NCBI GenBank assembly: GCA_038531745.1
Contig: JBCBBJ010000004.1
Span: 1-64,000, forward strand
Length of the DNA: 64,000 nt
Reading direction: 5' to 3'
Source: CALLPQ01 sp038531745
GTDB lineage: Bacteria; Pseudomonadota; Alphaproteobacteria; Caulobacterales; Parvularculaceae
The position numbers and the translations under genes are program-made. The notes beneath the pieces are model-generated. The model worked only from the letters and a program-made list of their open reading frames with translations, had not been told where the DNA came from and did not search any database. Shown here piece by piece: positions 46,022-55,651 of this stretch. Numbering within the stretch: the stretch's first letter is position 1; every line of letters begins with the position of its first letter.

Positions 46022-47206
46022 GGGCGTCACCAGATTTGCCGCTTTCCATTCCATCGCCCGGCGAACACGGCGTTCAACGGAGGGGTGGGTATAAAACAAT
46101 ATCTCCTGCCACCGGGCGGGCCGGGGATTGCGGTATTCAGCCGTTTTCACAAGCGCGGTAGCAAGGGCATCGGGCAAGCCAACTGTGTCCAGCGAATATT
46201 GATCCGCCTCGGTTTCGCCAATACGGGTTAGCGTATTGGTAACCGGCTCGGCCAGCACGCCGAAAAATCCGATTACGAACAATAAAACCGGTAGGGTTGA
46301 CGGATCGGCAAGGGTACCGCGCGCGCCAAAGACGCCGGCAAAAAAACCAAAGGTGCGATCCGCCAAAAAAAACATCACCATGGCAAGGACGGACAGTACG
46401 CCAACACTGCGCCAGACATGGCCTAGCACATAATGGCCAACTTCATGGCCGGTGACGGCCTTCACTTCATCCAGTGATGCCGCGCCCAAGGCTACATCGG
46501 AAATGGCAATACGCGCCGCATCCCCCAGGCCAGACACATTGGCGGTAAAATTATTGGATTGGCGCGAACCGTCATAGATGAAAATCCGGTCTGCCGGAAT
46601 GTTCGCCTCCGCGGCCATGGCCAGAACCGCCTCGCGCACGGGGCCGTCCGGGATGGGTTCGAAGTCGTTAAATAACGGTTCGATATAGGTGGGTGACAAT
46701 AAGAGCAGTAGGCTGATTAAGGCAGCAGTGACAGCGCCGCCCCATAGCCACCAGTACCGGCCTGCCTGGCGAATTAAAAAATACAAAATGACAAAAAAGA
46801 GTGCCCCCACCACGGTGCCAAGCCCATTGGCCAGCGTCGACTGTGAAAGATGATCGGTGAGCGGCTGGCTGGTACGGCCATAATGTGTCTCGCGCCACCA
46901 GTCCGTGTACAAATCCCATGGGAGAGAAAGCAGGGTACCCAGAAGAAGCGTCACGAAGGTGATCGAAAAGACGCCGATGAAAGATCGCGGTCCGAATTTT
47001 CTGTCCAGCTTTTGCAGAATGCCAAAACGCACTAGCGCAAGGGTGACCAGCGCAGAAACGACAAGACCCGCACCTAAAAGCAAATGGTTGCCCATGGTGT
47101 AGGCGGCCGCTTTTTCCAGCGCGTCAGGCCCAAGGCCGTCAATATAGGCTTTGGTTGCCGCAGCAGGATCGAAGTCCGCATTAAAATTCTGTGTACTCAC
47201 AGCCAT
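45980..47206 (-). CDS. M48 family metallopeptidase (Ste24/CAAX-protease type)
   Basis: The 408-residue membrane protease has several helices in the first half. The zinc motif HEVGH lies in AVTGHEVGHYVLGHVW, and the third ligand glutamate in GETEADQYSLD. The N-terminal helices and late HEXXH are the Ste24 layout rather than the shorter HtpX layout. It probably degrades or trims membrane proteins; CAAX processing itself is not expected in bacteria. It converges on the MAPEG gene with a 42-bp overlap. Confidence 0.9.
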   Translation of the reverse strand: MAVSTQNFNADFDPAAATKAYIDGLGPDALEKAAAYTMGNHLLLGAGLVVSALVTLALVRFGILQKLDRKFGPRSFIGVFSITFVTLLLGTLLSLPWDLYTDWWRETHYGRTSQPLTDHLSQSTLANGLGTVVGALFFVILYFLIRQAGRYWWLWGGAVTAALISLLLLLSPTYIEPLFNDFEPIPDGPVREAVLAMAAEANIPADRIFIYDGSRQSNNFTANVSGLGDAARIAISDVALGAASLDEVKAVTGHEVGHYVLGHVWRSVGVLSVLAMVMFFLADRTFGFFAGVFGARGTLADPSTLPVLLFVIGFFGVLAEPVTNTLTRIGETEADQYSLDTVGLPDALATALVKTAEYRNPRPARWQEILFYTHPSVERRVRRAMEWKAANLVTPSPDDETRGTVNQN

Positions 47207-47455
47207 GATGAAATTGCCCCTTTGGTCACCACTAACGCTTAGATTGCCGAAGAAAAGCCCGAATGCAAACCGGCTGGTCGCGGCTACCTATCCCCCGAGC
47301 GATTCTCGAATTGAGTTTTTTGGGCCTTTCGCTACCATGATCGTCAATGCCGTGCTGATCTCTTTTAGGATTTTGCGCCCGGCATGTGGGTACTATGGGC
47401 AATTAAAGGGAAAAATTGGGGCGCGGCGCGCCCCGTCCCCTAGAGGAGATGATTG

Positions 47456-48535
47456 ATGACGCAAACCGCTTATGACGCCGCGCTGGACGACCGCTCGCGG
47501 CCCGGCGCCGATAGCGGCGAAGAGGAATTGCGTTTTATCCGCAATTTCCATGATGTCTTTCTCAGTATCGGTTTGGGCATTTTTGCCGCCGGTCTCGGAC
47601 TATTCTCTATCCTGATGATCACCAATCTCGCTGGTATTGACTTTGGCGAGGGGATCGAACGCGGCTTGCGTCAGCCTCTAATCATTGGCGGTATTGTTTT
47701 TCTGGTGGATGCGGCAGTGATGTGGGCTGTGGGGGAAATTTTTGCCCGATCACGGCGGCTGTTTCTCCCAGCGATCGTCATTTTGCTGACCTTTATTGGT
47801 TTCTTGTTGGCTGGTGTTGCCTTGCTGTATTTGGGTTTCGTGGGCGATATTGGCGATAATATCAGTGAGTGGATTAATAATGCCAAAGTCTTTCCGTTGA
47901 CGCTTGCGGCCACCGCGACACTGGGCATTTTCGTTTACTATGTGCGGATGAAATTGCCCTTTGCCATGGGTCTTGCCGGGGCGTCGATGGCGGGCCTTGT
48001 GGTGGCGACGGCCATTTTTATCGAACCCGGTCTGGTCTTGAATAATTATTGGCTATGGGTGTTGGGGTCAGGTGTTTTTCTGTTCTTACTAGGTGTTTAC
48101 TTTGATGCGCGCGATCCCGAACGGCGCACCCGCATCTCCGATAACGGGTTTTGGCTTCATTTTTTTGCTGCGCCGCTGATGTTTTGGTCGATCACCAATA
48201 TGGTGGCGGGCGGCGGCGCGTTCTCCTCCAATGATACCTTTCCGGCGGCGGCAACATTGTTGATCGTGATCGTGTTTGCGGTGATCTCCCTCCTGATCAA
48301 TCGCCGCGCCTTGCTGGTGGCGGGGTTGTTGTCAGCGGCAGCTGCCATCGGCGTGTTGTTTTCCAGCACCGGTCTTGACGGGGCGTGGAGCATTGCGGTG
48401 ACATTGCTGATCCTTGGCGGTGCCATGGTCTTGTTAGGGGGAGGATGGAAAACGGTGCGGCGTATTCTGATCAAGCCATTTCCAAAAACCGGCTGGATCG
48501 CCCGTGTCATCCCCCCAGACACGGTAATTGATTGA
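47456..48535 (+). CDS. Polytopic membrane protein of unknown function
   Basis: The 359-residue protein has a short hydrophilic N-terminus (to about 30) followed by about ten hydrophobic helices, then a basic end (KTVRRILIKPFPKTGW). The layout resembles DUF2157-type membrane proteins, but I cannot confirm a family. The ATG at 47456 follows AGAGGAG (47442-47448) closely enough for good initiation; a TTG lies one codon before. Confidence 0.65.
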   Translation: MTQTAYDAALDDRSRPGADSGEEELRFIRNFHDVFLSIGLGIFAAGLGLFSILMITNLAGIDFGEGIERGLRQPLIIGGIVFLVDAAVMWAVGEIFARSRRLFLPAIVILLTFIGFLLAGVALLYLGFVGDIGDNISEWINNAKVFPLTLAATATLGIFVYYVRMKLPFAMGLAGASMAGLVVATAIFIEPGLVLNNYWLWVLGSGVFLFLLGVYFDARDPERRTRISDNGFWLHFFAAPLMFWSITNMVAGGGAFSSNDTFPAAATLLIVIVFAVISLLINRRALLVAGLLSAAAAIGVLFSSTGLDGAWSIAVTLLILGGAMVLLGGGWKTVRRILIKPFPKTGWIARVIPPDTVID

Positions 48536-48648
48536 GGGGGGTGTTTGGTGGCCCCGGTCCCGGGCATTGGGGCAGGCGCGCGAGCATAATCGGCTAAATG
48601 GGCCAATTTCCTGCAAACTGCCACGACCAATAAGTTGGCGATTGACCT

Positions 48649-48723
48649 GCCCACGCATTGTGCGCAATAGCGCTCTTGGGCCACGCCTCCCCAACGGGGC
48701 GCGCCTATCTGTGAGGATAGGAG
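48649..48723 (+). promoter_or_regulatory. serC leader RNA (candidate)
   Basis: Three consecutive stems precede serC. The first is GCCCA/TGGGC enclosing TGCGCAATAGCGC (48649-48681), the second CCCC/GGGG around AAC (48689-48699), and the third CCTATC/GATAGG (48704-48721). The last stem covers the ribosome-binding site AGGAG (48719-48723), just before ATG 48729. A final stem masking the serC ribosome site is the defining feature of the Rfam serC leader, which is known only from alphaproteobacteria. Its ligand is not established. Confidence 0.65.
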
Positions 48724-48728
48724 TTATC

Positions 48729-49940
48729 ATGAGCACAGACCTCTCTGCGGCAACATCCTTTGCACGCGCGCCGTCCGACGTTTTGGCGGTCAAACCTGTT
48801 TTGAAACCAAACCGACCGCATTTTTCGTCGGGGCCGTGTGCTAAGCGGCCCGGCTGGTCACCCCATACTTTGCCGGTAAAGGCGCTCGGGCGCTCCCACC
48901 GCTCAAAAATTGGCAAACAACGTCTCGCCGAAGCCATCGACCGCACCCGCTCGTTGCTAGAGGTGCCCGATGATTATCGGATCGGGATTGTGCCGGCCTC
49001 CGATACCGGGGCGGTAGAAATGGCCATGTGGTCGCTCCTCGGCCCGCGTCCGGTTGACATGGTGGCGTGGGAAAGTTTTGGCCAAACCTGGGTCACCGAC
49101 GCGGTCAAACAGTTAAAGCTTGATGCCCGCGTGATCACGGCGCCCTATGGGGCGTTGCCGGATCTTGGTGCGGTCAATCCCGCCCATGACCTGGTGTTCA
49201 CCTGGAACGGCACAACCTCCGGTGTTCGGGTACCGAATGCGGATTTTATTGCCGATAACCGGGCGGGACTAACCATTTGCGATGCCACGTCTGCCGTGTT
49301 TGCGCAGGCGCTCGATTGGTCCAAACTCGATGTTGTCACATTCTCCTGGCAGAAAGTTTTGGGCGGGGAGGGGGCGCACGGTGTTTTGATCCTAAGCCCG
49401 CGTGCTGTGGAGCGGCTTGAGCGCTACACACCCCCCTGGCCCTTGCCCAAAATCTTCCGCCTGACGAAGGGCGGCAAACTGATTGAGGGCATTTTTACCG
49501 GCGCGACCATCAACACACCGTCCATGCTGTGCGTTGAGGATGTGATTGACGCCCTGAAATGGGGGGCAAGCATTGGCGGACTAACCGCGATGCAGAGCAG
49601 GGCCGATGCAAACCTTGAGGCTATTGCCGATTGGGTGGCGCAAACGCCGTGGGTTGATTTTTTGTGTACGGATCCAGCATGCCGGTCAAATACGTCCGTG
49701 TGCCTGTCCATCACTGATGCTGCTGTGAACGCGCTGCCCGATGATGCTCAAACAAAATTCATCAAAGCCATGGCCACAAAGCTGGAAGCGGAAGACGCGG
49801 CCTATGATGTTGCGGGCTACCGCGATGCGCCGCCGGGTTTGCGGGTCTGGTGCGGGGCAACGGTGGAAACCGAAGATGTGCGCGCGCTCCTGCCGTGGCT
49901 CGACTGGGCGTTTACCGTCACAAAATTAGAAATGCTCTAG
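48729..49940 (+). CDS. serC: Phosphoserine aminotransferase
   Basis: SerC converts 3-phosphohydroxypyruvate to phosphoserine with PLP. The 403-residue protein shows RPHFSSGPCAKRPGW at the start, VPASDTGAVEMAMWSLLG, NGTTSGVRVP, and the PLP lysine in VTFSWQKVLGGEGAHG. It is the longer alphaproteobacterial form (about 390-400 residues). The ATG at 48729 lies directly after the leader RNA; the frame is open to 48528, but that part is untranslated leader. serA follows after 60 bp. Confidence 0.95.
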   Translation: MSTDLSAATSFARAPSDVLAVKPVLKPNRPHFSSGPCAKRPGWSPHTLPVKALGRSHRSKIGKQRLAEAIDRTRSLLEVPDDYRIGIVPASDTGAVEMAMWSLLGPRPVDMVAWESFGQTWVTDAVKQLKLDARVITAPYGALPDLGAVNPAHDLVFTWNGTTSGVRVPNADFIADNRAGLTICDATSAVFAQALDWSKLDVVTFSWQKVLGGEGAHGVLILSPRAVERLERYTPPWPLPKIFRLTKGGKLIEGIFTGATINTPSMLCVEDVIDALKWGASIGGLTAMQSRADANLEAIADWVAQTPWVDFLCTDPACRSNTSVCLSITDAAVNALPDDAQTKFIKAMATKLEAEDAAYDVAGYRDAPPGLRVWCGATVETEDVRALLPWLDWAFTVTKLEML

Positions 49941-50000
49941 AGCCGTCACGCGCGCTCTCAGAATGAATACTTCTCTTTTATCCTTGCAAGGACAATCCTG

Positions 50001-51581
50001 ATGCCCACTGTTTTGATTTCTGACAAATTAAGCGAGACTGCCGTCAACATTTTTCGTGAGCGCGGTGTTGATGTTGATTACCAACCCGACCTTGGCAAAG
50101 ACAAGGATAAGTTGCTTTCGGTTATTGGTGATTATGATGGGTTGGCCGTGCGGTCGGCAACAAAAGCCACCGAAGCGATCATCAATGCCGGACACAACTT
50201 AAAAGTCATTGGCCGCGCCGGAATCGGGGTTGATAATATCGATATCCCTAGCGCCACGGCGCAGGGCGTTGTTGTGATGAACACACCGTTTGGCAATGCG
50301 ATCACAACCGCCGAACATGCCATCGCCATGATGTTTTCCCTGGCCCGGAAAATTCCCCAAGCTAGCCAGTCAACCCATGCGGGCAAGTGGGAAAAATCAA
50401 AATTTATGGGTACGGAGCTTTACGGCAAAACGCTGGGGCTTATTGGCTGTGGTAATATCGGGTCCATCGTGGCAGATCGCGCCCTGGGGCTAAAACTGCG
50501 GGTTGTGGCATTCGATCCGTTTTTGTCGGCCCAGCGGGCAGTGGATATTGGCGTTGAAAAGGTTGAGCTTGATGACTTGCTTGCCCGGGCGGACATCATC
50601 ACCCTGCACACCCCGCTCACCGATCAAACCCGCAATATTCTTGATGCGGAGAGCTTGGCAAAAACCAAAAAAGGCGTTTCAATTATTAATTGTGCGCGCG
50701 GTGGATTGATTGATGAAGATGCCCTGAAAGAAAAGCTTGATGAGGGGCATATCGGGGCCGCCGCGCTTGACGTTTTTGCCGTGGAGCCCGCCAAGGTCCA
50801 TCCGCTCTTTGGTTATGAAAATGTTGTCCTGACCCCGCATTTGGGGGCCTCCACCCGGGAAGCGCAGGAGAATGTTGCCATTCAGGTTGCTGAGCAGATG
50901 GCTGAATATCTGATCCGGGGCGCAGTGACCAACGCGCTTAACATGCCATCGGTTTCGGCGGAGGAGGCGCCGCGTTTGCGGCCCTTTATTCAGTTAGCGG
51001 AGCGTTTGGGGCTTTTCGCCGGTCAATTGATTGAAACGAGCATTAAAGGTATTGAAGTTGTCTATGGCGGCGATGTTGCCAAACTTAACACAAAACCCTT
51101 GACCGCCGCCGCCATTGCCGGGGTCCTAAAACCCATGCTGTCCGATATCAATATCGTCAGTGCGCCCTCCATTGCCAAGGAACGCGGCGTAGCAATCGCT
51201 GAAACCTATCTTGACGATATTGAGAACTTTGATTCCATCATTCGACTACGGATTGTAACGGAGCGCCAGGAACGCTCCGTCACCGGGGCTCTGTTTGGCG
51301 CTGTTCCGCGCGTGACCGAGGTGAACGGCGTTGATATGGAAGCGGCGTTTGTTGATCATATGTTGTTTGTGACCAACGCTGACAAGCCGGGCTTTATTGG
51401 GGCGCTTGGCCAAACCCTTGGCGATGCGGGCGTCAATATCGGGACGTTTAATCTCGGCCGGTCCGGCACCGGGGGCGAGGCGATTGCGTTGATTGCGGTT
51501 GATGATGCGGTCAGCGACGCAACCCTGGGCGCGGTGCAAGCCCTTGAGCATGTGAACGCCGCCAAGGCCTTAGCCTTTTAG
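50001..51581 (+). CDS. serA: D-3-phosphoglycerate dehydrogenase
   Basis: SerA begins serine synthesis by oxidising 3-phosphoglycerate. The 526-residue long form has the substrate and NAD domains (GRAGIGVDNIDIPSAT, LGLIGCGNIGSIVADRA, INCARGGLIDEDAL, LTPHLGASTREAQENVA), an intervening allosteric-substrate-binding domain (about 310-450) and a C-terminal ACT domain (NADKPGFIGALGQTLGDAGV) that senses serine. It lies 60 bp after serC and should be co-transcribed under the same leader. Confidence 0.96.
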   Translation: MPTVLISDKLSETAVNIFRERGVDVDYQPDLGKDKDKLLSVIGDYDGLAVRSATKATEAIINAGHNLKVIGRAGIGVDNIDIPSATAQGVVVMNTPFGNAITTAEHAIAMMFSLARKIPQASQSTHAGKWEKSKFMGTELYGKTLGLIGCGNIGSIVADRALGLKLRVVAFDPFLSAQRAVDIGVEKVELDDLLARADIITLHTPLTDQTRNILDAESLAKTKKGVSIINCARGGLIDEDALKEKLDEGHIGAAALDVFAVEPAKVHPLFGYENVVLTPHLGASTREAQENVAIQVAEQMAEYLIRGAVTNALNMPSVSAEEAPRLRPFIQLAERLGLFAGQLIETSIKGIEVVYGGDVAKLNTKPLTAAAIAGVLKPMLSDINIVSAPSIAKERGVAIAETYLDDIENFDSIIRLRIVTERQERSVTGALFGAVPRVTEVNGVDMEAAFVDHMLFVTNADKPGFIGALGQTLGDAGVNIGTFNLGRSGTGGEAIALIAVDDAVSDATLGAVQALEHVNAAKALAF

Positions 51582-51731
51582 CAGCTTTTTTTATGGGTCT
51601 GGCCGGTTCGGCTATCAGCGTGCATTGCCGTGGTGAAACGTGCGCTTTGGCCGGGCTGCATTTGCTGGAAATGGCTATGGCTATTGTGGTATTGTCCCCT
51701 GGATCAAGTCCGGCGGCGATGGGAGAGTGTC

Positions 51732-52847
51732 ATGATCGTTGGTGTACCGAAAGAAATTAAAAATAGTGAGTTTCGGGTGGGGCTGACCCCCGGCAGTGTG
51801 CGTGAATATGTGACCCACGGTCATGAGGTACTGGTGGAAAGAGGTGCAGGTCTCGGCATCCGCGTAAGTGATGAAGACTACCGGGCTGCCGGGGCGAAGA
51901 TCGTCGATGATGCTGCCACGGTCTTTGCCAGAGCCGATATGATCGTGAAGGTGAAGGAGCCCCAGCCGAGCGAATGGGTGCAACTGCGTGAAGGGCAAAT
52001 TCTGTATACCTACCTTCATCTGGCGCCGGACCCTGACCAGACCAAAGGCCTGATCGACAGCGGTGTAACGGCGGTTGCCTATGAAACCGTTACCGATGCG
52101 CGCGGCGGCCTGCCTCTGCTGGCGCCCATGAGTGAGGTAGCGGGCCGTCTGGCGGTACAAGCGGCGGCCTATGCGTTGACGGCCCATCGCGGCGGGCGCG
52201 GGCTTCTCATGGGCGGGGTGCCCGGTGTGCCCCCGGCCAAAGTTGTGGTTGTCGGCGGCGGTGTCGTGGGTACCCATGCAGCAAAAATGGCCGCCGGTCT
52301 TGGCGCTGATGTAACTGTGCTGGATGTGGATATCTACCGCATGGGCGAGCTTGACGATATTTTCCTGGGGCGGATTAAAACCCGCTATTCCACGTTTGAG
52401 GCACTGGACGAAGAAACCGATGCGGCCGATGTAACCGTTGGTGCGGTGCTGATCCCCGGTGCCAGCGCGCCAAAGCTTGTGACCAGGTCCATGCTGGGCG
52501 GCATGAAAGATGGCTCAGTGCTTGTCGATGTGGCGATTGATCAGGGGGGGTGTTTTGAAACCTCCAAGGCAACAACGCACGAGCACCCGACCTATGAGGT
52601 TGATGGCATTTTGCATTATTGCGTGGCGAATATGCCGGGGGCGGTGCCGCTGACCTCCTCCCACGCCCTCAATAACGCAACCTTGCGCCACGGCCTGGCC
52701 CTCGCCGATCACGGCTTGGGCGCGCTCAAGACAAATCCGCATTTGCGTAACGGTCTGAATGTCCATCACGGCCAGATCACCTATGAGGCGGTGGCAAAAG
52801 CCCTGAATCTCAATTTCTCCCCCGCCGAGGATGTTTTGGCCGCCTGA
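51732..52847 (+). CDS. ald: Alanine dehydrogenase
   Basis: Ald interconverts L-alanine and pyruvate plus ammonia with NAD. The 371-residue protein begins MIVGVPKEIKNSEFRVGLTP, has IVKVKEPQPSEW (catalytic lysine region), the NAD motif VVVVGGGVVGTHAAKMAAGL, and VDVAIDQGGCFETSKATTH. The length is exactly typical. The ATG at 51732 follows GGGAGAGTGTC. Upstream, 51693-51715 carries CTGGATCAAGTCCGG, a short word similar to part of the dispersed repeat. Confidence 0.96.
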   Translation: MIVGVPKEIKNSEFRVGLTPGSVREYVTHGHEVLVERGAGLGIRVSDEDYRAAGAKIVDDAATVFARADMIVKVKEPQPSEWVQLREGQILYTYLHLAPDPDQTKGLIDSGVTAVAYETVTDARGGLPLLAPMSEVAGRLAVQAAAYALTAHRGGRGLLMGGVPGVPPAKVVVVGGGVVGTHAAKMAAGLGADVTVLDVDIYRMGELDDIFLGRIKTRYSTFEALDEETDAADVTVGAVLIPGASAPKLVTRSMLGGMKDGSVLVDVAIDQGGCFETSKATTHEHPTYEVDGILHYCVANMPGAVPLTSSHALNNATLRHGLALADHGLGALKTNPHLRNGLNVHHGQITYEAVAKALNLNFSPAEDVLAA

Positions 52848-52943
52848 CCGATGCAGCCTTGAACTTGCCCCAAAGCAGCCCCATTTATACACCTGAGAAG
52901 AATGCGTGGGTTTTACCGCTGTATTTATCGGTGCTGGGAGGCA

Positions 52944-53414
52944 ATGATGGCTTGGTCAATGAACGGTGACGTGCGGGCGGGCAGGATTAATATTGCCCTC
53001 CTTTTAATGATCGTTGCCACTGGGCTTTGCCTCGCTGCAATCACAAAGGCGCAGGCCGCAACGCCGGCAGGCATTGTCCATGGTACCCAAACCGCAAATG
53101 CGGGCGCGCTGCCGGGGCTCATCGGGCACCTGATCAGCGCGGAACCGGCGCAAGCCCATACCGATGACGATGGTGTGGTTGGTTTTGTTACCCGCGCCCT
53201 GCGCTTGATCGGATCACGGGCCCATCTTGCCTACAAGGTTGCCACCAACCAGATGGGGGCTGAGCTGAAACGCAGCGGTATTGACGCCCACCACTATGTG
53301 GTGCGCGAGGGTGAGGTGTACCATGGCCGGGAAATCTGCCCGGTGGCCGGGGATATGATGACAGCCACAGAGTTGCGCAGGCGCCTGATCGGACGGCAGG
53401 TTTTTTCCTTCTAG
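52944..53414 (+). CDS. Secreted protein of unknown function
   Basis: The 156-residue product has a signal-type N-terminus: a hydrophobic stretch INIALLLMIVATGLCLAAI (about 16-34), then KAQAAT as a likely cleavage region. The rest is a small domain with RALRLIGSRAHLAYKVATNQ and a lone cysteine in GREICPVAG. No family is recognised. The ATG at 52944 follows TGGGAGGCA. It lies alone between ald and ilvA. Confidence 0.55.
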   Translation: MMAWSMNGDVRAGRINIALLLMIVATGLCLAAITKAQAATPAGIVHGTQTANAGALPGLIGHLISAEPAQAHTDDDGVVGFVTRALRLIGSRAHLAYKVATNQMGAELKRSGIDAHHYVVREGEVYHGREICPVAGDMMTATELRRRLIGRQVFSF

Positions 53415-53526
53415 CGGTGATTAGCCTAAATTCTTAAGGCATTTTGGAATCATCTGTTGAAAGCTAGGTAGTTTCCAGCATAGGGAACGCTGATGGCCAT
53501 CCGCACGCCTATTTTGAGACAGATCC

Positions 53527-54795
53527 GTGACCAACACTAACGCCAACCGCAATATTGCGACCCCGCAAACGCCCGATGACGATCCGTCGGCGCTCACCCT
53601 TGATGCGGTCTTTGACGCCCATACCCGGATTGCCCCCCATATTGCGCGCACACCCACCTTGCGGGCCGATAAACTCAGCCTCCTGACCGGGGCCGATTTA
53701 TGGATGAAGCTGGAGTGCTTGCAATTTACTGGCTCGTTCAAGCAACGCGGTGCCCTGAATAAATTGTTGAGCCTTGATGATGCTGCGCGCCAGCGCGGTG
53801 TGATTGCCGCCTCCGCCGGTAACCACGCGCAAGGGGTTGCCTATCATGCACAAGCCATGGCGATCCCCGCCACCATCGTGATGCCCACCACCACGCCGGA
53901 CGTAAAAGTGCGGCAGACCCGGGCGCTTGGCGCTGAAATTGTTCTTTATGGGGATAATTTTGATCAGGCAAATGGCCACGCATTGGCACGGTGCAAGGAC
54001 GATGATTTAACATATGTGCATCCGTTCGATGACCCGGCGGTGATCGCCGGTCAGGCAACCATCGCCCTTGAAATGCTTGACGATGCGCCTTTGCCCGATT
54101 GCGTTCTCGTGCCGATCGGTGGCGGTGGGTTGATGGCGGGCATGGCGCTTGTCCTGCGTCAACAACATCCGGAAATTGAAATCATTGGTGTACAGACCGA
54201 ACTTTTTCCCTCCATGGTCAATGCGCTGGATGCCGGCACACGGCCCACGGGCGGCGATACCCTCGCCGAAGGCATTGCCGTGCGGGAGGCGGGGCACTTG
54301 ACCCGCACCATGATCGCAGCGCGTGTTGACGATATTGTTCTGGTCAATGAGCGGCATTTGGAAAAAGCACTAACGCTTATCATGAACGAACAAAAAATCC
54401 TGGTGGAGGGGGCGGGCGCCGCTGGTTTGGCGGCGATGTTGTGTGATGCCAAGCGGTTTCAGGGCAAACGGGTGAGCACCGTTTTTTGCGGCGGCAATAT
54501 CGACCAGCGTCTCCTGTCCATGATTTTGATGCGCGATCTTGCCCGTTCGGGGCGCTTGGCGCGCTTGCGCGTGCAATTGCTGGATAAGCCCGGGCAATTG
54601 GTCCGTGTGTCCTCTATTGTGGCGCGCCAGGATGGTAATGTAATCGATGTGGGTCACCACCGCACCTATTCTGACCTCCCTGCAAAGATGACGTGCATGG
54701 ACCTCACGATCGATACGCAGGGCCAGGATCATTTGAACCGAATCCTCGATGACCTACGCGGCGAAGGCTATGATGTGGAAATTGCCGCCTACTGA
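53527..54795 (+). CDS. ilvA: Threonine ammonia-lyase (threonine dehydratase)
   Basis: The enzyme deaminates threonine to 2-oxobutyrate, the first step to isoleucine, with PLP. The 422-residue protein shows the PLP lysine in FTGSFKQRGALNKLL, AASAGNHAQGVAYHA, the glycine loop VPIGGGGLMAGMAL, and a single C-terminal ACT-like domain (VQLLDKPGQLVRVSSIVARQ). One ACT domain and about 400 residues resemble the shorter TdcB-like form rather than E. coli IlvA, so biosynthetic versus catabolic role is open. The start is GTG 53527; a clear ribosome site is lacking. Confidence 0.9.
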   Translation: MTNTNANRNIATPQTPDDDPSALTLDAVFDAHTRIAPHIARTPTLRADKLSLLTGADLWMKLECLQFTGSFKQRGALNKLLSLDDAARQRGVIAASAGNHAQGVAYHAQAMAIPATIVMPTTTPDVKVRQTRALGAEIVLYGDNFDQANGHALARCKDDDLTYVHPFDDPAVIAGQATIALEMLDDAPLPDCVLVPIGGGGLMAGMALVLRQQHPEIEIIGVQTELFPSMVNALDAGTRPTGGDTLAEGIAVREAGHLTRTMIAARVDDIVLVNERHLEKALTLIMNEQKILVEGAGAAGLAAMLCDAKRFQGKRVSTVFCGGNIDQRLLSMILMRDLARSGRLARLRVQLLDKPGQLVRVSSIVARQDGNVIDVGHHRTYSDLPAKMTCMDLTIDTQGQDHLNRILDDLRGEGYDVEIAAY

Positions 54796-54813
54796 TGGTT
54801 TAGGGTTGACGCT

Positions 54814-55617
54814 CTAGCGTTGACGGGTTGGCGCTGTCGCTGCTGCACGCCGTTTCCAAAACCGCCCTTGCGCAAACCGCATCACCACCAAGACCAGGCC
54901 CGAGATCGCGAATACGACCCCTAACCCCGCGGCGATCCGCAAGAGCGGATTGTTAAAATCGTCGCGCTCATCATAGTCCATGATGTGCAGCATCCAGAAG
55001 AAATCGAACACACGCCAATATTTGTTCCGCCGGGTCAGAACCTCCCCAGAAAATGGCGAGATATAAAGACGCGTGACATTGGCGTCGCGAAATTCAACCT
55101 GCCATACGGGGGTCTTGCCGCGATATTCCCCCGGCGTTTTTGTCATCAGCCGTGCATGACGCACCGTCCCATCGCCTGCATAGTCCGCATTGGCCACATC
55201 AAGTACCTGGTTTTTACGCAAGGGGCTGATCTTTTTGCCGGATAGGGCGTCAAACAAATGATCTTGCCCATTGCCTTGGGTCACATAAACCGGCTTGCCC
55301 TGAAACGTCTTCAGGGAAATCTCCGTTGCCCCCGGTGTTTGGGCGAGAATGCCGCCCGGTGCAGCGTAAATCTGCGGTGCCAATTCGGCCGGATAGACAA
55401 GCGTGGTTGTGGGCTTGGATTTTACCAGCGGGAATGGGATCCAGGTCATGATCACACCGCTCAGCATCCAGAGCATCACCTGAAGCCCCAACAACAAGCC
55501 AATCCAGCGATGAAGCTGGGCAATACGCCGCGACAGACCGGGCAGGCGATTGTGCTGGCGGCTAGCATCTTTTGCCGCCGCATCGGGTTGATTGGGTGTC
55601 GTGTCAGTGGCTTGCAT
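54814..55617 (-). CDS. PepSY domain membrane protein
   Basis: The 267-residue protein has a membrane helix near 37-62 (LHRWIGLLLGLQVMLWMLSG), a periplasmic PepSY-like region (VWQVEFRDANVTRLYISPFSGEVLTRRN), a second helix around 222-250, and a basic end. The pattern HRWIGLxLGLQ and SGEVLTRR is typical of PepSY-associated proteins linked to iron-siderophore uptake or reductases. No receptor gene is adjacent, so the role here is open. Confidence 0.75.
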   Translation of the reverse strand: MQATDTTPNQPDAAAKDASRQHNRLPGLSRRIAQLHRWIGLLLGLQVMLWMLSGVIMTWIPFPLVKSKPTTTLVYPAELAPQIYAAPGGILAQTPGATEISLKTFQGKPVYVTQGNGQDHLFDALSGKKISPLRKNQVLDVANADYAGDGTVRHARLMTKTPGEYRGKTPVWQVEFRDANVTRLYISPFSGEVLTRRNKYWRVFDFFWMLHIMDYDERDDFNNPLLRIAAGLGVVFAISGLVLVVMRFAQGRFWKRRAAATAPTRQR

Positions 55618-55651
55618 GGGTCAGAGACCTGAGATGAGGAGCGACACGGGA

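Noticed and set aside
51567..51593. Hairpin AAGGC/GCCTT at the serA 3' end followed by a T-run
   Set aside because: The T-run is separated from the stem by AGCAGC, so the terminator reading is weak.
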